The notes: generated by a model from the sequence alone, not told the origin. Positions 23,061-36,970 are shown, counted from the stretch's first letter. The stretch is 64,000 nucleotides of DNA from Atopsyche davidsoni (GCA_022113835.1 JAILWY010000019.1:2666001-2730000), one strand, 5' to 3'. Numbers and translations: made by a program.

Positions 23061-25555
23061 AATCAAAGTGCATTTTTATTTATAACTGAATACGTGCCAA
23101 TATTTCAATGGTCAAGTACTAGATACTTCTATAAATAGATGATAGATTTAAAACGGAGCTTTATTTTTGCTCGTTTTCATGAGAATCTTTAACATTAACA
23201 TTTCTTCTTGTGCTTTACCAAGTTTAAAAAGTAAAATTAACATTTTGTTCATTATTTTACACAAAAGTGAGTATTGGACGCAAAAAGTTTATTTAAAACA
23301 TTGAGGTTTTAAATAAAGGTTTCAGGTTTATAATATTTTTTGAAGACACTTTGTTATCAAAAAAATATTATATTTTAAACAAGTACACCTCATAAGTGAA
23401 ATGTATCCTGGCGTCACCCTGTAACATTCATGTCTTTATTCCACCGAGTCTTCCACCCCTAATAAATCCAAGATGAGCGACCTCAATCGGTTACGGGGAG
23501 CGTCTTTCAGATTTGCATCCCAAAAAGGCTGCGGCGGAGACTAAAGCCGCGATTTTGTATGGCTGCGAGGCTAAGCGATCGGGAGGACGGTGAGCGGGAT
23601 GCGGAGATGCGCCCTTACAGACTCCGCGCAAGCCACTAAGGTTTGAGGGCTGTTGAGTTCCTTTTGCAATTTGGAAGAGCCGGTGTTTTTCCGTGGCCCT
23701 TTCTGAATGAGTATACAGAGTGGATCTCAGCTTCTGGCAAAAAAACACTTCATTAAATTGCATTTGAATCCAAGTGCATGATTTTTTTTTATTTCTTTAA
23801 AGTGAAGTCATGTTTAATATTTATTTTACACTATTTTTCAATAATATTTATGAAGTAAAAAATTGCTTCAAATAGTAAGCGTTTTTAGTTTTTCTGCACT
23901 TAATACTCTTATAAATACAAGATATATAAAAACAATGGAAAATTTAAAAAATAAAAAATTAATAAAATTCTTTTTAATTTGTTTTGTTGGGTTCAGTTGA
24001 GTTTACGTGTGAAAATTTTTTTTAACCTTTTTTATATTTTAAAATGTTTTTTTGTGATTTTTTCCATTTATTCTTTAAAACGTTATGTTCTGAGAGTATA
24101 ATTATGAAAACTATAAAATAAAAAAACAAGTTATAAAGTATTCATGCCTTTTCATACCTTAGGCAAAACGTACATTTCAAAGCACATGTTGTTTTTTTAT
24201 CTACCACTAAAAGTCTGAAAGAATTGATTAATTTTTTTAAAAATCTTGTTAGAATCATTCAAAATTTTGTTTTTCAGATATTCTCTCTTGTCCGTAACAC
24301 ACGAAACGATTTGATATTAAAATAAATCTGCCCAAATAATTTAATTAATAAATATTGTTACAATTACTTTATATACTATAATTTGTTTGAATTTCATGAA
24401 AAAAATAAATGAATTATTATAATATTAACTATATTTTGTGTTTTTCCTAAGCCATCGTTTATATCACCTGTGTCCATTGTTTTGAGCCCCCTGTAGGATG
24501 GCGACTTCATAAAATGGATGACTGTAGTTTGCAAGAAAATAGTTGTCTTGCCGGAGAGACGCGAGTGCAATAAACTGAATTGCGTTGCTTATGTCTCAAC
24601 ATTCTCAGAATGGGTATAGCCAACTTTAGTACCGGCTAGAGAGATGCTAGGACGGGGAAAACCCAAATGATATGTTTCATCCGGTTCGACTTGCAAATAT
24701 TTGGAAAATCCTCATCGATGGGCTGTAGATGAGACACTGTGTGACCAGAAAAAGTAACATTCAAGAGATAAAGTTCTTAGTTTTTATATCTGACCAAAAA
24801 CATGAGCCCATCTAATCCCTAAAATTTGAAAATATAAAATGACGTTGATTGTCAATGATATCTTTGTGGGAATAAATTTTTTTCTGTATACAAAAATATA
24901 GTAGTGTAACAAGTAGTGTAGTGTAACAATAAAATTAATATAAATTACAGAGTATTGTTCGACAACGCTTTAAAGTAATACGTTTGAGAACTCGTTAACT
25001 CAATTTTAATTCGACTCAATGTATTTATTCGGTTATGCTTACGTAATTAATGTTAATAATCTGTTATCAAAGAATGTCAATGGAATGAAGTAATTTTAAT
25101 GAAAAACTCTTGCTTCATATCGGAAATACCTCTGTTTAATTCCTACATACTTATTATTGTTAAATATATATATAATATTATTAAAGCATTATTTAAGTTT
25201 TTGTCGTTTAATTTTAAAATGTTCCAAAATTTAATCTAAAAATAAAATACTAATTCAGAAAAGGTTTGTGTTTTCTGATACGCCTAGTATTCATTCAGAT
25301 AGCTTCTGTAAAGCCAGAAATACTAGTATGAGGTGCAGAAACCTTTAAGCATCATATAAAATAGCAAAAAAAATTGCACGAAAAATTACAATCTGGATAA
25401 TTACACTGTAATGCATGAACATAATTAAATAAAAAATAATCCAAATCTAAATTATTATCAAATAATAAAAAAAAATTGTTTTGTCAATGTGAATTATAAT
25501 AGTTTTGAAGCAAATACGATAAAGAATTATACGTAAAAAAAAAAAACCTCGAAAG
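23061..25555. other. AT-rich non-coding region with two GC-richer blocks
   Basis: Blocks at 23401-23760 and 24441-24780 rise above the AT-rich background. The first has GGGAGGACGGTGAGCGGGAT and an open minus-strand frame without motifs. The remainder has poly-A and poly-T runs and nothing identifiable. Confidence 0.3.
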
Positions 25556-26060
25556 CGAGAAAATGTTTTGTTTCCCGACGGACTCAGCTCACACTCGCCT
25601 GATAAGTTTACTTTGGGAAAGAAGATAAACTCATCTATTCGGGTGCGGATCGGAATATGCAAAATAAATGTAATTTTGTCTGGAAGCAATAATGTAAGGT
25701 TCTTACTTACCCAGGCCCACCCCATCGCATACACTTGGCGAAAGAATAAACTCATATCTTCTCTACGGGTGGGGCGGCGAGGGGGCGGATATGGGGGCGG
25801 AGATGGGGGCGGAGATGGGGGCGGAGATGGGGGCGGAGATGGGGACGGCCCCGCGCTCCTCAGATCTCATTCGGCCGCTCTAAGTTTGTTTTGAGAAGGA
25901 AAAGTGCCGCCAAATTGTTTCCCGGCATGCGGCTTTTTAAGGTTTATTTGAATATTTCAATATACTGGAAGCCTGATGTAGTATGGTAAATACACGATTA
26001 ATGGCGGTGCTATTTTTAGATCGAGCGAGTAACCTTCCCACTGTCGATATTCAAACTCTC
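25556..26060. other. GC-richer block around a G-rich minisatellite
   Basis: Flanks of the 12-bp minisatellite. 25590-25760 contains a minus-strand CCTGG followed by GTAAGT donor-like string (rc of 25711-25718) but no convincing coding sequence. 25850-26060 continues as a GC-richer block ending near CTCTGCGGGTAGGC. Confidence 0.35.
25781..25849. repeat. 12-bp G-rich minisatellite
   Basis: Five units (the first GGGGGCGGATAT, then GGGGGCGGAGAT) run from 25781 to 25840, followed by a decayed unit GGGGACGGC. The units are nearly identical, so expansion is recent. Each gives a run of five G, so the plus strand can form G-quadruplexes. The Gly/Asp-rich open frame across it is a by-product of the repeat. 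Confidence 0.95.
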
Positions 26061-29000
26061 TGCGGGTAGGCTTCAGTCGTTGATATTCAAAAATATATAT
26101 CATTAGTTTTAAATCTCTGTGTTTTTAGGGACATATTTAAAATAACAGCCCCGAAGTCATATTTTCTTTCCTATTTTTATATTGACTGTAAAATCAAAAT
26201 AAATGATACAATAATAAGGGATAACTTTTAGATTACATATTGAAACGACAAAAATATAAAATATTTTATAACGGTTGTACCTACTACACAATGAATAAAA
26301 AATAAACCGGACAAATCACAACAATCAGAATTAAACAAGTTTTTTTAAAATAAATTTAAAAGTTGATAAAATTCTTAATAATAAAAAAGTTACTACCATA
26401 ACGAGCGCAACTCATTTGAGAAGTATGCATTTATTTTTTTAGATATTTTGTCATATTCAAACTAATGAGCATTTAGTATGTAATCTAAGAATAGCGATTT
26501 CATTGATGGTCAATTAAAATATAAAAATTCGAATTCTTGACATTTTGTAAATATGTACAAATGTACATTGATAACAAAACATTTTGACCCTTGATAGTAT
26601 TACCGTTATGCACTGTGAAAAATAAATATTTTAGTCGTATTATTTATATTGAACAGCAACTATCTTCAATATTGTTTATTGCAATTTTTAAAAAATAAGT
26701 TATTTTATCATATGTTTCAAATTATTTAAATTAAATTTCAAATTTATTCTGTCAATATATCATAATTAACATTGAGAAAAAAATCGCAAGGAATATTACA
26801 AAATGGCAGTAGCTATACAGCCACATCTAACCAGTAAAATTAAAACTCAAATTTCATTGCAGCAATAAATTTACACGACACATAAAGCTTATATGCCCAA
26901 TGAAATAAATTGTCCCCGGTAACGACTAAAAATTTAACAAATAAAAAAAAATGAACAGCACTCGCAGAGACGGGCCAATCCGCGCTCGCCATTAACAGAA
27001 TGACGGCCTGAATTATGACGAAATTATCTATATAATTTATACACATTAAGCCGGGACCAACCGCATTGAAAATCAGATGAAGGTCTCTATCGGAGTCATT
27101 TTTTTTGTGTATATGTTTCGTATTAGTGTGACATCTTCTGCAAACACTCTTTCATTAGCCCTGCCATTATTCAGACAAACGCGGCACCCCGTCGCGCCAT
27201 AGAGCGAGCGCTTTTGATGCGAGGAACGTGCAGCGGTGCCAACTGCCGGCAGGCGAGCCGGCCAGGGCCCCGGCCGGTTTTGTATAGGGAATTGTAAACG
27301 TGTGTTTTATATTCATAATAACGCATTTTACCTGCACAATAAAAATACCCGTGAGGAGAGAAATCGAGTCGTACCACTGGTGTTGAAATATTCGTTACAA
27401 AGGTTATTCAAACTCTGCTCTTTTTTTCGTTCACTTTTCAATTGTTACGCAAAACATTTGTCGAGAATGAATTTAAACATTTTTTTGACTAAAAAATACA
27501 ATAGTTATATATTTTATAATGCACGGTGCGATGCTAACTCCTGCAAACCTTGGACTCGCCCGACAAACCGCGGGCTACCAGAGCAATTACCAAAGTCTGG
27601 TGTATAAATTTACAAATGTAACAGATCCGTTAGTATACGATATTAAAATTAATTTCGACCAGCAATGATTAGATAGCAACAGGACCGAACTAACACACAC
27701 GAACATATATATATTTATTTATTTAGAATTTTAAAACAATTGGTTGTACTGAATACTTCACCGGTGTGCCCCACAACATGCAGCAGTACTCCATTGTTAA
27801 AAGAGCCGGCTGGTCATCATCCCCATGAATGGTACCCCCTGTGGTCTCCCATGCCTACTATCCAAGTACAAAACCATAAAAAATATCAAAAAACTGCAAC
27901 CAATCACACCAACATCCGTCGTAGTAAAAGCGCGATTCTGTGACGGCAACAAATGACACTATTTATATTATTTATTTATGTATTTGTATTCATATTATAA
28001 AAGGGTGACTTTGTATTGATATATCTTCCTCGATTTAAAAATTTCTTTTGTGTGTGAATCTATTTAGCGACTTCACTATTGTGTTGAGTATAAACATTGT
28101 ATATGGTGCTAACAGATATAATTTTTTTGGCTAAAAAATGGCATTTATTTCAAAAGATCTTACTGATAGCTGCAACGTATTGCTATGGTTTTGTTATTTT
28201 TTATAGTTTATTGAAATATATACTAAAAGCGCAGAATTTCACAATTGCGAAAATCGAATTGAAAAATCTATTTAACATTTTTTCATACACTAACTGCTAA
28301 CAATATACAACACTTCTCTAATAAAATATAATTAATAAGTTTTGTAATTGTTTGTATGTTAAACGTGTTATTTGATTTTTTTTTAGTAGATTTGATTTAA
28401 AATCTATAACTTTCGGTCACATTTAAAAACAGACCATAATAACTAAATTTTTAAATTTATTGTATATATATATATAGACGTTAATATTGTAGAACAGTTA
28501 ACTATGGGCTCCGAGTATTTTTTTTATGATGGTTTAATATTTCACCTGGGGCATTTATAATAAAATGTTTTCCTTGCAGAACAGCAACAGCGAAATTTCG
28601 CTGGGCCATACTTGTCACTCGCTTGTAGGAGAGATGCGAAATTTGCATTTATATACTTGTTTGCATGGCTGGGAGACAAAAACCTCCAGTGAATTTAATG
28701 GGAAGTTCCCGGTTCGGCGAGGGGAGGCTCTCCACTCCGAAGTTACGCCGAGCTACACAAAGTAACACATTAAACACAAACTTACACATTAAACACAAAA
28801 ATGAATTAATTTGCTACACCCATTTGCTTGTTATGTTTGATGCTGTTCTTGGGTAATTTGTTTCCGCAAAATTAGGTTTTTAAGTCTGTTTTCAGATGGG
28901 ACAATGATTGTTTTGGCACAAGTCGCTGTTTATTGATGCGCTTGACCTAAAGGCATATCTGAACCTTGAAAGCGATCTTTTCATTTAAAATAAAAAAAAT

Positions 29001-29800
29001 ATATATATATACGTCCATAATGTCAAATAATAAAAATAAATACTATTATGAAATGTCAAAACTTTTGATTTTCATTGGGTATAGCGTTTACACTCTATAG
29101 TATTTATAAGTAATTTTGCAAATAAAATGGTTCTTAAGTAGAAGAAAAGTAGAACACTAACGATCAAAGTATATAGATATAGATTAGTTTTGTTTTTTTT
29201 TGTGTACACTGGTGTCATTAGATAAATATATGTGTTAACAACATTATGTCAACAATATTATTTTAAATTATATTTTAAATCAATCAATTCAATGAATTTT
29301 GTTAGATCATATAAAATCATGAATAAAAAAAGTAATTTTGCTCGTTTATAACTCAAAATCATTTTAGATTTGTTGATAAGAACTAGCAATAATATTTATG
29401 ACTAATTAATTGATTGAAATTTGACGTACTCTGCTATGGTGGTTAACCATAATTCGCATGTAAATATATTTAAAAAAAAAAACAAACAACCAATGATTTA
29501 GGGGCAAAATATGAAATTCTAAAAGTAACGATAGTTTGATGTCAATACCAAAGTACAATGAATGGCAAAAGTATTAGTGAGCAGGCCTTTATTCATCTGA
29601 ATAATAAAAAAATGCTAGAATGGATAAATAATATAGCAACGGTCATTTGATAATACAACATATTTTAATGTATAAGTATAAATCTGTGGTACCTTGTTTT
29701 TTTGATTTTTGGTTCATTTATTTTTAATCAGCACCGATATAACTTCGTTACATATATATAACAAACAAAGGCATTAAAAATCCATGCAAATTACACCCGA
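26061..29800. other. AT-rich non-coding region with GC-richer blocks
   Basis: GC-richer blocks lie at 26891-27290 (with GGCCAGGGCCCCGGCCGG at 27260-27277), 27531-27960 and 28561-28770. The last begins with CCTTGCAG, acceptor-like, but its open frame has no recognisable domain. A direct repeat of ACACATTAAACACAAA lies at about 28766-28798. The rest is AT-rich and unremarkable. Confidence 0.3.
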
Positions 29801-30010
29801 CTGATTAGGCGGCAGGCGGGGGCGGGAAAGGCGGAAAAAAGCATGGAGGGGCGGCCATTTTAGTTACGGGGCCGCAGTAAATGTACCTCGCTTTATAGCC
29901 ACCCTGTCGGGGGACGGATCTGCGAGATTTGCATTTGGAACGATCACTTTCCACGCCCCCACCACCCCTCGTGGACCAGAGATACTTAAGTACGGCCCAC
30001 GAGACTAAAA
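29801..30010. other. GC-rich island
   Basis: Contains GGCGGCAGGCGGGGGCGGGAAAGGCGG-type sequence (29810-29836) with G-quadruplex potential, then a GC-rich tail with CCACGCCCCCACCACCCC (29952-29969). Surrounded by AT-rich DNA. No coding support. Confidence 0.35.
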
Positions 30011-33000
30011 AATACATCAATAAAAACAACTATATTTAACTATTTGAAAAAAGGAAATACTTTCAATTATTTTGCCTAAAGGTGAGAATCATTAAAAATA
30101 AGTTACACAAAGAGTAATAAAATCACTCAAATATATAGATTTGTTACATTCATTATCTTGAGTTTTCAAGTACAACAATAAAACCACAATCATTTTCACC
30201 AAAAATGTAGATACTGTAGTAAAAATTTCCATTTTTTCATTAGTTTTTCCTTGTTGTTAAAAATAAATAGTTTTACTTGCAGCTTTTAGCTTAAGTATAT
30301 AAATTATATTAAAATTATAAAAAAATATTTTATTGTAATGTTTAAGTAGTCAAAATTATCAGGAATCAAAACAGATTAGCGTATTATTTATAATTTTATC
30401 TGAAGGAATTAAATCTAAGCAATACTAATTAAAAATTATAATAAAACATTTTAATATGAAAACAAAAAGGTTTTTGCTCTCTGCAAATAAGGCTTCGCGG
30501 CTGAAATTGGCTCCAGTGAGTTTAACCTCCACCCCCATGCTGTTCGCGTCTATGAAAGGTTCTATTGCGTTTTTCATCTGAAAATTTAGATGTGCTATTC
30601 GGGAAACTCTTATGAATTTTTTAGATGTTTCCAATTTCGACATTCAATTATTCACGCTCTTGAAAGATGCAACGAGGACAAGCATTTCAATTTATCTCCT
30701 GTTAATATTTCATGAAATCTGTGAACACTCCACATTGAAAGAAAAAGCGACTGGTCTGTTTGCTCCTGTATTTTAGATGAAACCGTTGAATATTATACAT
30801 CTTTGAATAGAAACGTTTGATTTCTGGGACTGCTTCACATCAACTAACTATTCGTATTGAAGTGACATTCATATATTTATATTATTTCAACTCACCAATC
30901 AATTAAATATCTCGGTTTTATAGTTTTGTAGTGATCTCTTTAACACTGTCTTGACGCGACAATAAATAAACGTTCATGCTTTTTAACAATACCACTGGCA
31001 CGTTAATTGTAAAATGGTACAGGTACAATTGTATAATGGGATGGTTACATAAATAGTGGATGTATTATTTTTATCTAACCCTTTTTTATGCTCATAGCTT
31101 CATAGCTCAGGTAAATGTAGTTTGTCGGTGGAATAACGTTGAAACTCAATAAATCGCGCATTAAACACACCCATTTAATTACAAAAAAACAGCATTAACC
31201 ATAATGTAAAGAATTAAAAACAATCCATAAACCAATTGGTCTCACTTCCGCCAGATTCCCCAATTCCAATACGAATCCTACGCAGGCGGGGGAGCGGGGT
31301 CTGCTGAAACAAATTACACGCACTTTTATTCGGTACCCACTCGTGTGCGGGTCGTTTTCATTACTCTACCAACGAAATATATAAAGCGTAACTAAATTAT
31401 GTTTATCCTGATGTATATAAAATGGTTATTTTGCGGGTGTTTTCAACTGGTGAGGGCTCGAACAAATAAAGGCAATCGGGCGGGGGCTGGGGTGGCCGCT
31501 GACTCGGAAAATAAATAAATAAATACCGCCTGTAATTTTCTACTTGGCGAACAATTATGCCCGTTTAGATATTGAGATATTTATGAAGCTTTTACGATGT
31601 GATATTTGTGCTTGCGGATAATCAAAGTTCAAAATACGATTAGGTAATGTTTTCATGGAATTTTTTATTTATTCAACTATATTTGTAACAAATTTATAGA
31701 GAAAAAATATATTCGTTCGTTTTTCAGAACTACAGTGTGAGCATGATCTGGGTTAAAACAAATTAATGATATTAAATATTTATTCCATCAGTGTAATCAT
31801 TTGGAAAATAATTAAAGTCATTGAAAAGTTGTTGGAATTTGCTTCAGATATTAAACAATTCTTTTCTTTTTACACGGCCATTATCACAGCCAATAATCGA
31901 TAGTGTTTAATTTGGTAGTAGACGAGATAAAAATAAAATTAAGTTTTATGTTATTTGTTATATTTTGAAAATTTATTTAAATCAGCCTGTGGCGTAATTT
32001 AACAGCTAATGCTAGTTATATTTAGCATACTTCTCACGGCTTTTATGATCTTTGCTTAAATTGTTATATATTGCTAAAGTTTACAGTTATAAAAAAGTTT
32101 CTTTGTTACGATAATATAGAAAAACTGCACGTCGTTGATAGCATTTTTTACCAGTGGTCTTCAGGATGAAAACCTCCAGCCAAATTGTACTTTACGCTAT
32201 AACATATTTATGAAGACTGACACATATATTATCACTTTTAATGACAAGCAATTCAGTAAAAATAAATTAGCAGGGAGATTTTTCATGATTTGTAACGAAA
32301 ATCAAAGTTAGTTGAGTGACAGAAATCGACTTGAACACAACTCACCCCCTGAAACGATCACAATCGTTTGTTCGCATTTCACGCAAGCGACCACCCATCA
32401 TCCGGCACTATTGCCGAGTGGCTGTACTGGGACGAGCGTAGTTCCGCTCTAGAGCCTTTATCCACGGGGATGATTCATCTGCCCCACTCGGGATGGAATT
32501 AATAATAACTGAAATGGTGCCATTGTGGACCAGTGCGGTCAATCGTCACTCACAATGCAGAGCGAATGCCCAAGTTATTGTACATCATCGCTGTTCATTT
32601 GGAACTCAATTATCTGCAAGTGAATGAGTGTCAATAGACTAGTTAAAAGGTGAATAAGTTTAGTGTGTACCATTATTGTTGTTTTTTTTATGTCTTATTT
32701 ATTTTAATTTGATCACATGAATTGGTACCTAACATTTTAAAACCTTGTCTGTAAAAAAGTAATCTTAAAGAAGTATCTTGATAAACTTGTTTGTTTTATT
32801 AAATGAGTTGAAATATTTTAAATATTTAGATAAATGTTTTATCAGAGGTCTTTTAATATTTGATGTGAATATATGTGTTTTATAAAATATATGTTAATGA
32901 TTTAGATAACATAAACGGATGCTGTTTTTATAACAATCTACGATTTATAAGTAATATCACTGATTTTAAATCATAGATGCATGATGTTGTTAATCTGGTT

Positions 33001-34017
33001 GAAATCTGTGAAATCTTATGCTAGAGGTCGAAACTGAATTGAAACTAAATGTACAGTTGAAAACTATATTTATTAATGTTTCAAATTATTGGCTATTTTC
33101 TTTACAAATATAATATAAAATAGTTATGTTTTTTTGAAGTTTATTTTAAATATCCCTCTAATTTCGTATAAACTGCAACAGTATAAATAGTTAGTGAAGA
33201 AATAAAACTACTTCAAGACGCCTCTGTGAATAGAACTGAACTGAAATTTGCGACTGATACTTGAAATTATTTATTTATTTGATTTAAATTTAGTTTTAAC
33301 ATGCTTGTAAGTAGTAACCATTTCATCATTATAATAAATAAAAATACAAAATGAACTTTATTTTGTTTAGTTTTGCTAAGTGTGATAGGCTGGTCAGATT
33401 TCCACTATATGTATATCGAGAAATAAATTTTATCTTTATGAAAATAGAAAATTAAAATTGCTCAATTTATTCCATAAGACTAGATAACGTAAAAAAATTC
33501 TTACACAATTTCAGAGCATACAATGCAATTCTTCTTCATCAGATATTCACGTTTGAATTTAAAGCTAATTTTGGTAAATTTGTAACTGCAGGTTAAAAGC
33601 TCCTCGTTTCCGTATTGTCAGAATGATCTCCGTACATTGCCATACCTCCATAGAAATTAAGCAATCCCAGCTCCATTATCAGTACAGGGCCGGCTCAGGA
33701 CCGCAGTTCACTCGGTAATGACGTCATCCGCCCAATTTCTCTGGCGGTAGTACTCGTCGATGTCACCGCCCGGACAAGTCAGCGAGGGCTCCCAGCTAAT
33801 GTGCTCCATGGCTATCTTAAAACACGGCGCCTCTCTCTACTGCCAGTCAACAAACTGAAATTTTAAATATTTGATTCTATTCTATTTCTAATACTGAATG
33901 TACATCAAAATGAATAAGCCATTTTTATGCAGTGTCATGATATCACTCTTATTTAAATAAGGCGTGATAATTGGCTTTGAACAACAAAGATTCTCAATCA
34001 AACGTAACATTGATGTT
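30011..34017. other. Non-coding region with GC-richer blocks
   Basis: GC-richer blocks lie at 30471-30690, 31226-31660, 32331-32620 and 33591-33850. The 31226-31660 block carries CGGGCGGGGGCTGGGGTGG (31478-31496), then an unusually mixed-composition stretch to 31660 with GATATTTATGAAGC and GATATTTGTGCTTGCGG. The 32331-32620 block includes GCCGAGTGGCTG, reminiscent of a tRNA A-box but without a matching B-box. Spacers are AT-rich and empty. Confidence 0.3.
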
Positions 34018-34557
34018 TTAAGGCAGTTACTTCCAGCCTTTAAATTGTCCAACTGGACACCAGAGGCAGTCCATTACCTGGCGAAACGTGTCATTTAATT
34101 AATTTAATTGTCACTTTATTTTTCTATGTCGAAAGTTGATTTTTTTACAGAGTATTGAGTAAACTATAAATTATATTATTATTGAATTAACGTTCATTTT
34201 TAGGGTAAAATAAAATCTTGAAGATGTAGAAAAATTGGATAAAATGACGACTTTTCAAAACCAAAGTTTGATAAAGATTTTTTTTTTTTTAATTTTTAAA
34301 TTATTTTTTTAGAGAGGTTATATCTTATAATCTTTTAATTCCAGTTAAAAAAAGGACTCCTAAATGTTTAAGATTCTTGGAACAGGTACATAACGAAACT
34401 CTAAATTCCGACACTTCAATCGGAAAAACACATTTTTATCATATTAAAAGTAAATTTATAAGAAGAGATGTATCTAACTTTTTGCATTAAAATTTTTTGA
34501 TTGGTGCGGTCTATTTTTTGCAATAGGTACGAGAAAATGATTAAAAAACTCGATTAT
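34018..34557 (-). repeat. Dispersed repeat, copy A
   Basis: This segment matches the reverse complement of 48142-48712 along nearly its whole length, with many substitutions and small indels. Shared landmarks include GACACCAGAGGCAGTCCATT, AGGGTAAAATAAAATCTTGA and GGAAAAACACATTTTTATCA. One end lies exactly at a TTAA (34018-34021) followed by GGCAGTT. No transposase or reverse transcriptase is encoded; the open frames in the two copies resemble each other only because the DNA does. A non-autonomous transposon is likely; the class is undetermined. Confidence 0.8.
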
Positions 34558-36640
34558 GGGACCTAGACTCGTAAGGATTGCACCTATTTTCCATCGCTTT
34601 ATAATGCTGGATAAGTAAACTAAGTTTAAAATCAATGTGCATACTAATATTTTTTTTTTTTGATACATATTACATTTTATGCTGATAGATTCCGGATATG
34701 CTTGTTACCATGATAATTTCGATTGTGCGTATATGGAAAAAATTTAGACCTTCACACAACAACGGTTAACAATAAAGATGTTCTTAAATAAATTAGATTA
34801 ATACTCCCCTTGCCCGGCTCTCACCAGGGGAGGGCTTCTGGTAGGTTATCACTGCTCGACGTGGCCCATGAGAGCAAATTATTTTTAGGTATTGGGCACA
34901 CATAGATATGAGCGATACCATCGCAGAGTGACAGTGTGATGAATACAGGGGTGGCTTTAGCTTCAGGTCTTTGGATACATTAAAAACTCGTATTTTCTCA
35001 TAAAACTATCTACAATATTGAAATAAATTATAACGAATATTTTCTAAATTGATTAATTTATAAATATAGCTATTATTTACAAATATAATATTTTTATTTA
35101 AAAATTGCATTTTTAGCTTTTAAAGTCTAAAATAAAATAAATTTTATACGACTCTAGCTTACAGTAGTTGAATACCCCTGGCTCGCGCAAATTTTGATTG
35201 AAGTCAATGCTTTATCGTAAACCCCATGTGCCAGGTCTTGTCCGCGGGCCTCCACTTGTCAGCAACTGATACACGAGCCGAATATTATTAATTTATCCGT
35301 ATACAATGAATCATGGCTGATATTGGGAAAGCCATCTAAAATACCTGCCGCGGCTTGTACGATATTGCTATTTAATTATCGAGGATATCAATATTTACTT
35401 CACCTCTCCCGGCCAACACGCATCATCACTGAGGCAATTGTGCGGCGTAACTACTTCGGAAAATATCAATTTAAAGCTACCCAGGATACTAAGATCGAAA
35501 TAATGGATAGCACTTTAGAGCGAAATTATAATCGCCGCGTTTGATTTTATGTTCAATTATACTCCGAAATTAAATATATATATAAATATATATACGTTTT
35601 TATATATATATATATGAGATATATATATATAAAAACGTTTAAAGATAAATCATAATATTTTAATGGTATAAAGGCTTTTTTTTCAATTGTAATATTGTAA
35701 TATAGTATTTCAATCAAATTTTGTATTTTTATTTAATTATTTTTTTTTCATAAATTAATCTTTTTTATTTAATTAAAATCCAGCAGTTTTTCTTGGAGTA
35801 ATTGAGCTTTCGATTCTGTATACAAATCCATCCAAGTATTTGGTGAGTATCACATTGTTAAAATATTAATATGTTTGGACAAATTGAAATCAATAGAAAT
35901 ATCTACCACCAGAAATACGTTTCAATTAAATTTCATTTCACAAATAATAATATGATGGACCCTAATGCTCGGCACTTGACAAACACTCAACAAGCATTGA
36001 TTGATTGCCCGGGCAATATGATTTTCAATATTTATTTGTCATCAATGATATTCAGTTCGTGTGCATCCAATGTAATATCTGGCCACTTCAGCGTCTCACT
36101 GGATTACTCGTCAAACAGAGACTTTCATTATGCCTACTGAATGTGCACTGGACGTGGTGCTTCTCGTTTCACACGAGATAGCATCAATATTGTTCTGCTA
36201 TCTCAGTATTTGTCTGCAGATAGCGAAATCCTTTTATATATGTGGTTTATTGTAAATCTAATCAGTCTATTTAATTATGATATTGAGTAAACATTTTTAT
36301 TTCATAATTTAATGAGGATCCAACTTATTAGAATTATAATTGATTTTTTCATTCGTCCAAATCACAAACAAGAGTTGGATCTGCTTATTAAAAATATAAA
36401 AGAAAAAAATCAAGTTTTTCAAAGATTGCTTTTAAATATATCAATATCATTCATTAAATGTAATTATTTTACTGATACCGAGCGAAAGAATAATTACTTG
36501 ATGATTGACGTAATACTGTCAAGAAACATGATCGGTTACCTCCTGAAAAAATAAAAGTTATAATAAGGCGTGTTTTGTCTTTTTTTAATAAATATTTTAT
36601 TCATAATTTACTTATATAAAGGTTTATATAGTACACTTTA
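34558..36640. other. Mixed non-coding region
   Basis: GC-richer blocks lie at 34801-34960, 35171-35545 and 35931-36240. The last contains the palindromic-looking GATTGCCCGGGCAATATG (36003-36020). Between them, 35546-35930 is extremely AT-rich and includes a 22-bp palindromic arm pair. No gene recognised. Confidence 0.3.
35594..35638. repeat. AT-rich perfect-arm palindrome
   Basis: ACGTTTTTATATATATATAT faces its reverse complement across a 3-nt GAG centre, giving a hairpin with arms of about 20 bp. It may extrude as a cruciform. Simple-sequence origin is likely, but the non-repeat ACGTTTTT ends are also matched. Confidence 0.8.
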
Positions 36641-36970
36641 AATATTTTCCATGCGGTCTTAAACACCCCGAATAGGTTAATAACAGCATCTCGCTCGTGA
36701 CAAATCCTCTGCTGAACTAACTTATGCATAATAATTCTACAGGGTGGGCCAATAAACATACTTGTAGTCGCGGCCTTACCTGAAGATTAGGGACGCTCTG
36801 GAGGTGTGGAGGGGCTTATCAGAGCCGGTTCTAATGCCCTCTATGGCCGCTGGCCCTAATGCTCTATGGGCGCCAAATTGTTCCGAGTCCGCACCTGTAA
36901 GTCTCCCGACTAAGTGGGCGCCACTTACAACTAGTTCGGCCCACTCCAGTAATTTGTATGTGATACTTTG
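36641..36970. promoter_or_regulatory. Candidate conserved non-coding/regulatory block
   Basis: A GC-rich block in AT-rich surroundings. It holds a degenerate tandem repeat (CTAATGCCCTCTATGGCCGC at 36831-36850 and CTAATGCTCTATGGGCGCC at 36856-36874). It also has a tight inverted pair, TAAGTGG-GCG-CCACTTA, at 36911-36927. TAAGTGG/CCACTTA contains the AAGTG core bound by NK-2-class homeodomains, and AGTGGGCGC is close to CTCF-type cores. No coding potential is evident. Confidence 0.3.

Noticed and set aside
25568..25894. 108-codon frame with Gly/Asp repeats
   Set aside because: The repeat part is the translated 12-bp minisatellite and the rest shows no motif.
27236..27607. Longest open frame (123 codons, plus strand)
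   Set aside because: It crosses AT-rich DNA into a GC block, has no recognisable domain, and its composition follows the local DNA rather than coding bias.
32411..32470. GCCGAGTGGCTG resembling a tRNA A-box
   Set aside because: No B-box fitting GWTCRANNC at the right distance and no acceptor stem.
34474..34668. Minus-strand frame resembling the frame at 48061-48267
   Set aside because: The resemblance follows from the shared DNA repeat; starts and ends differ and no transposase motif is present.
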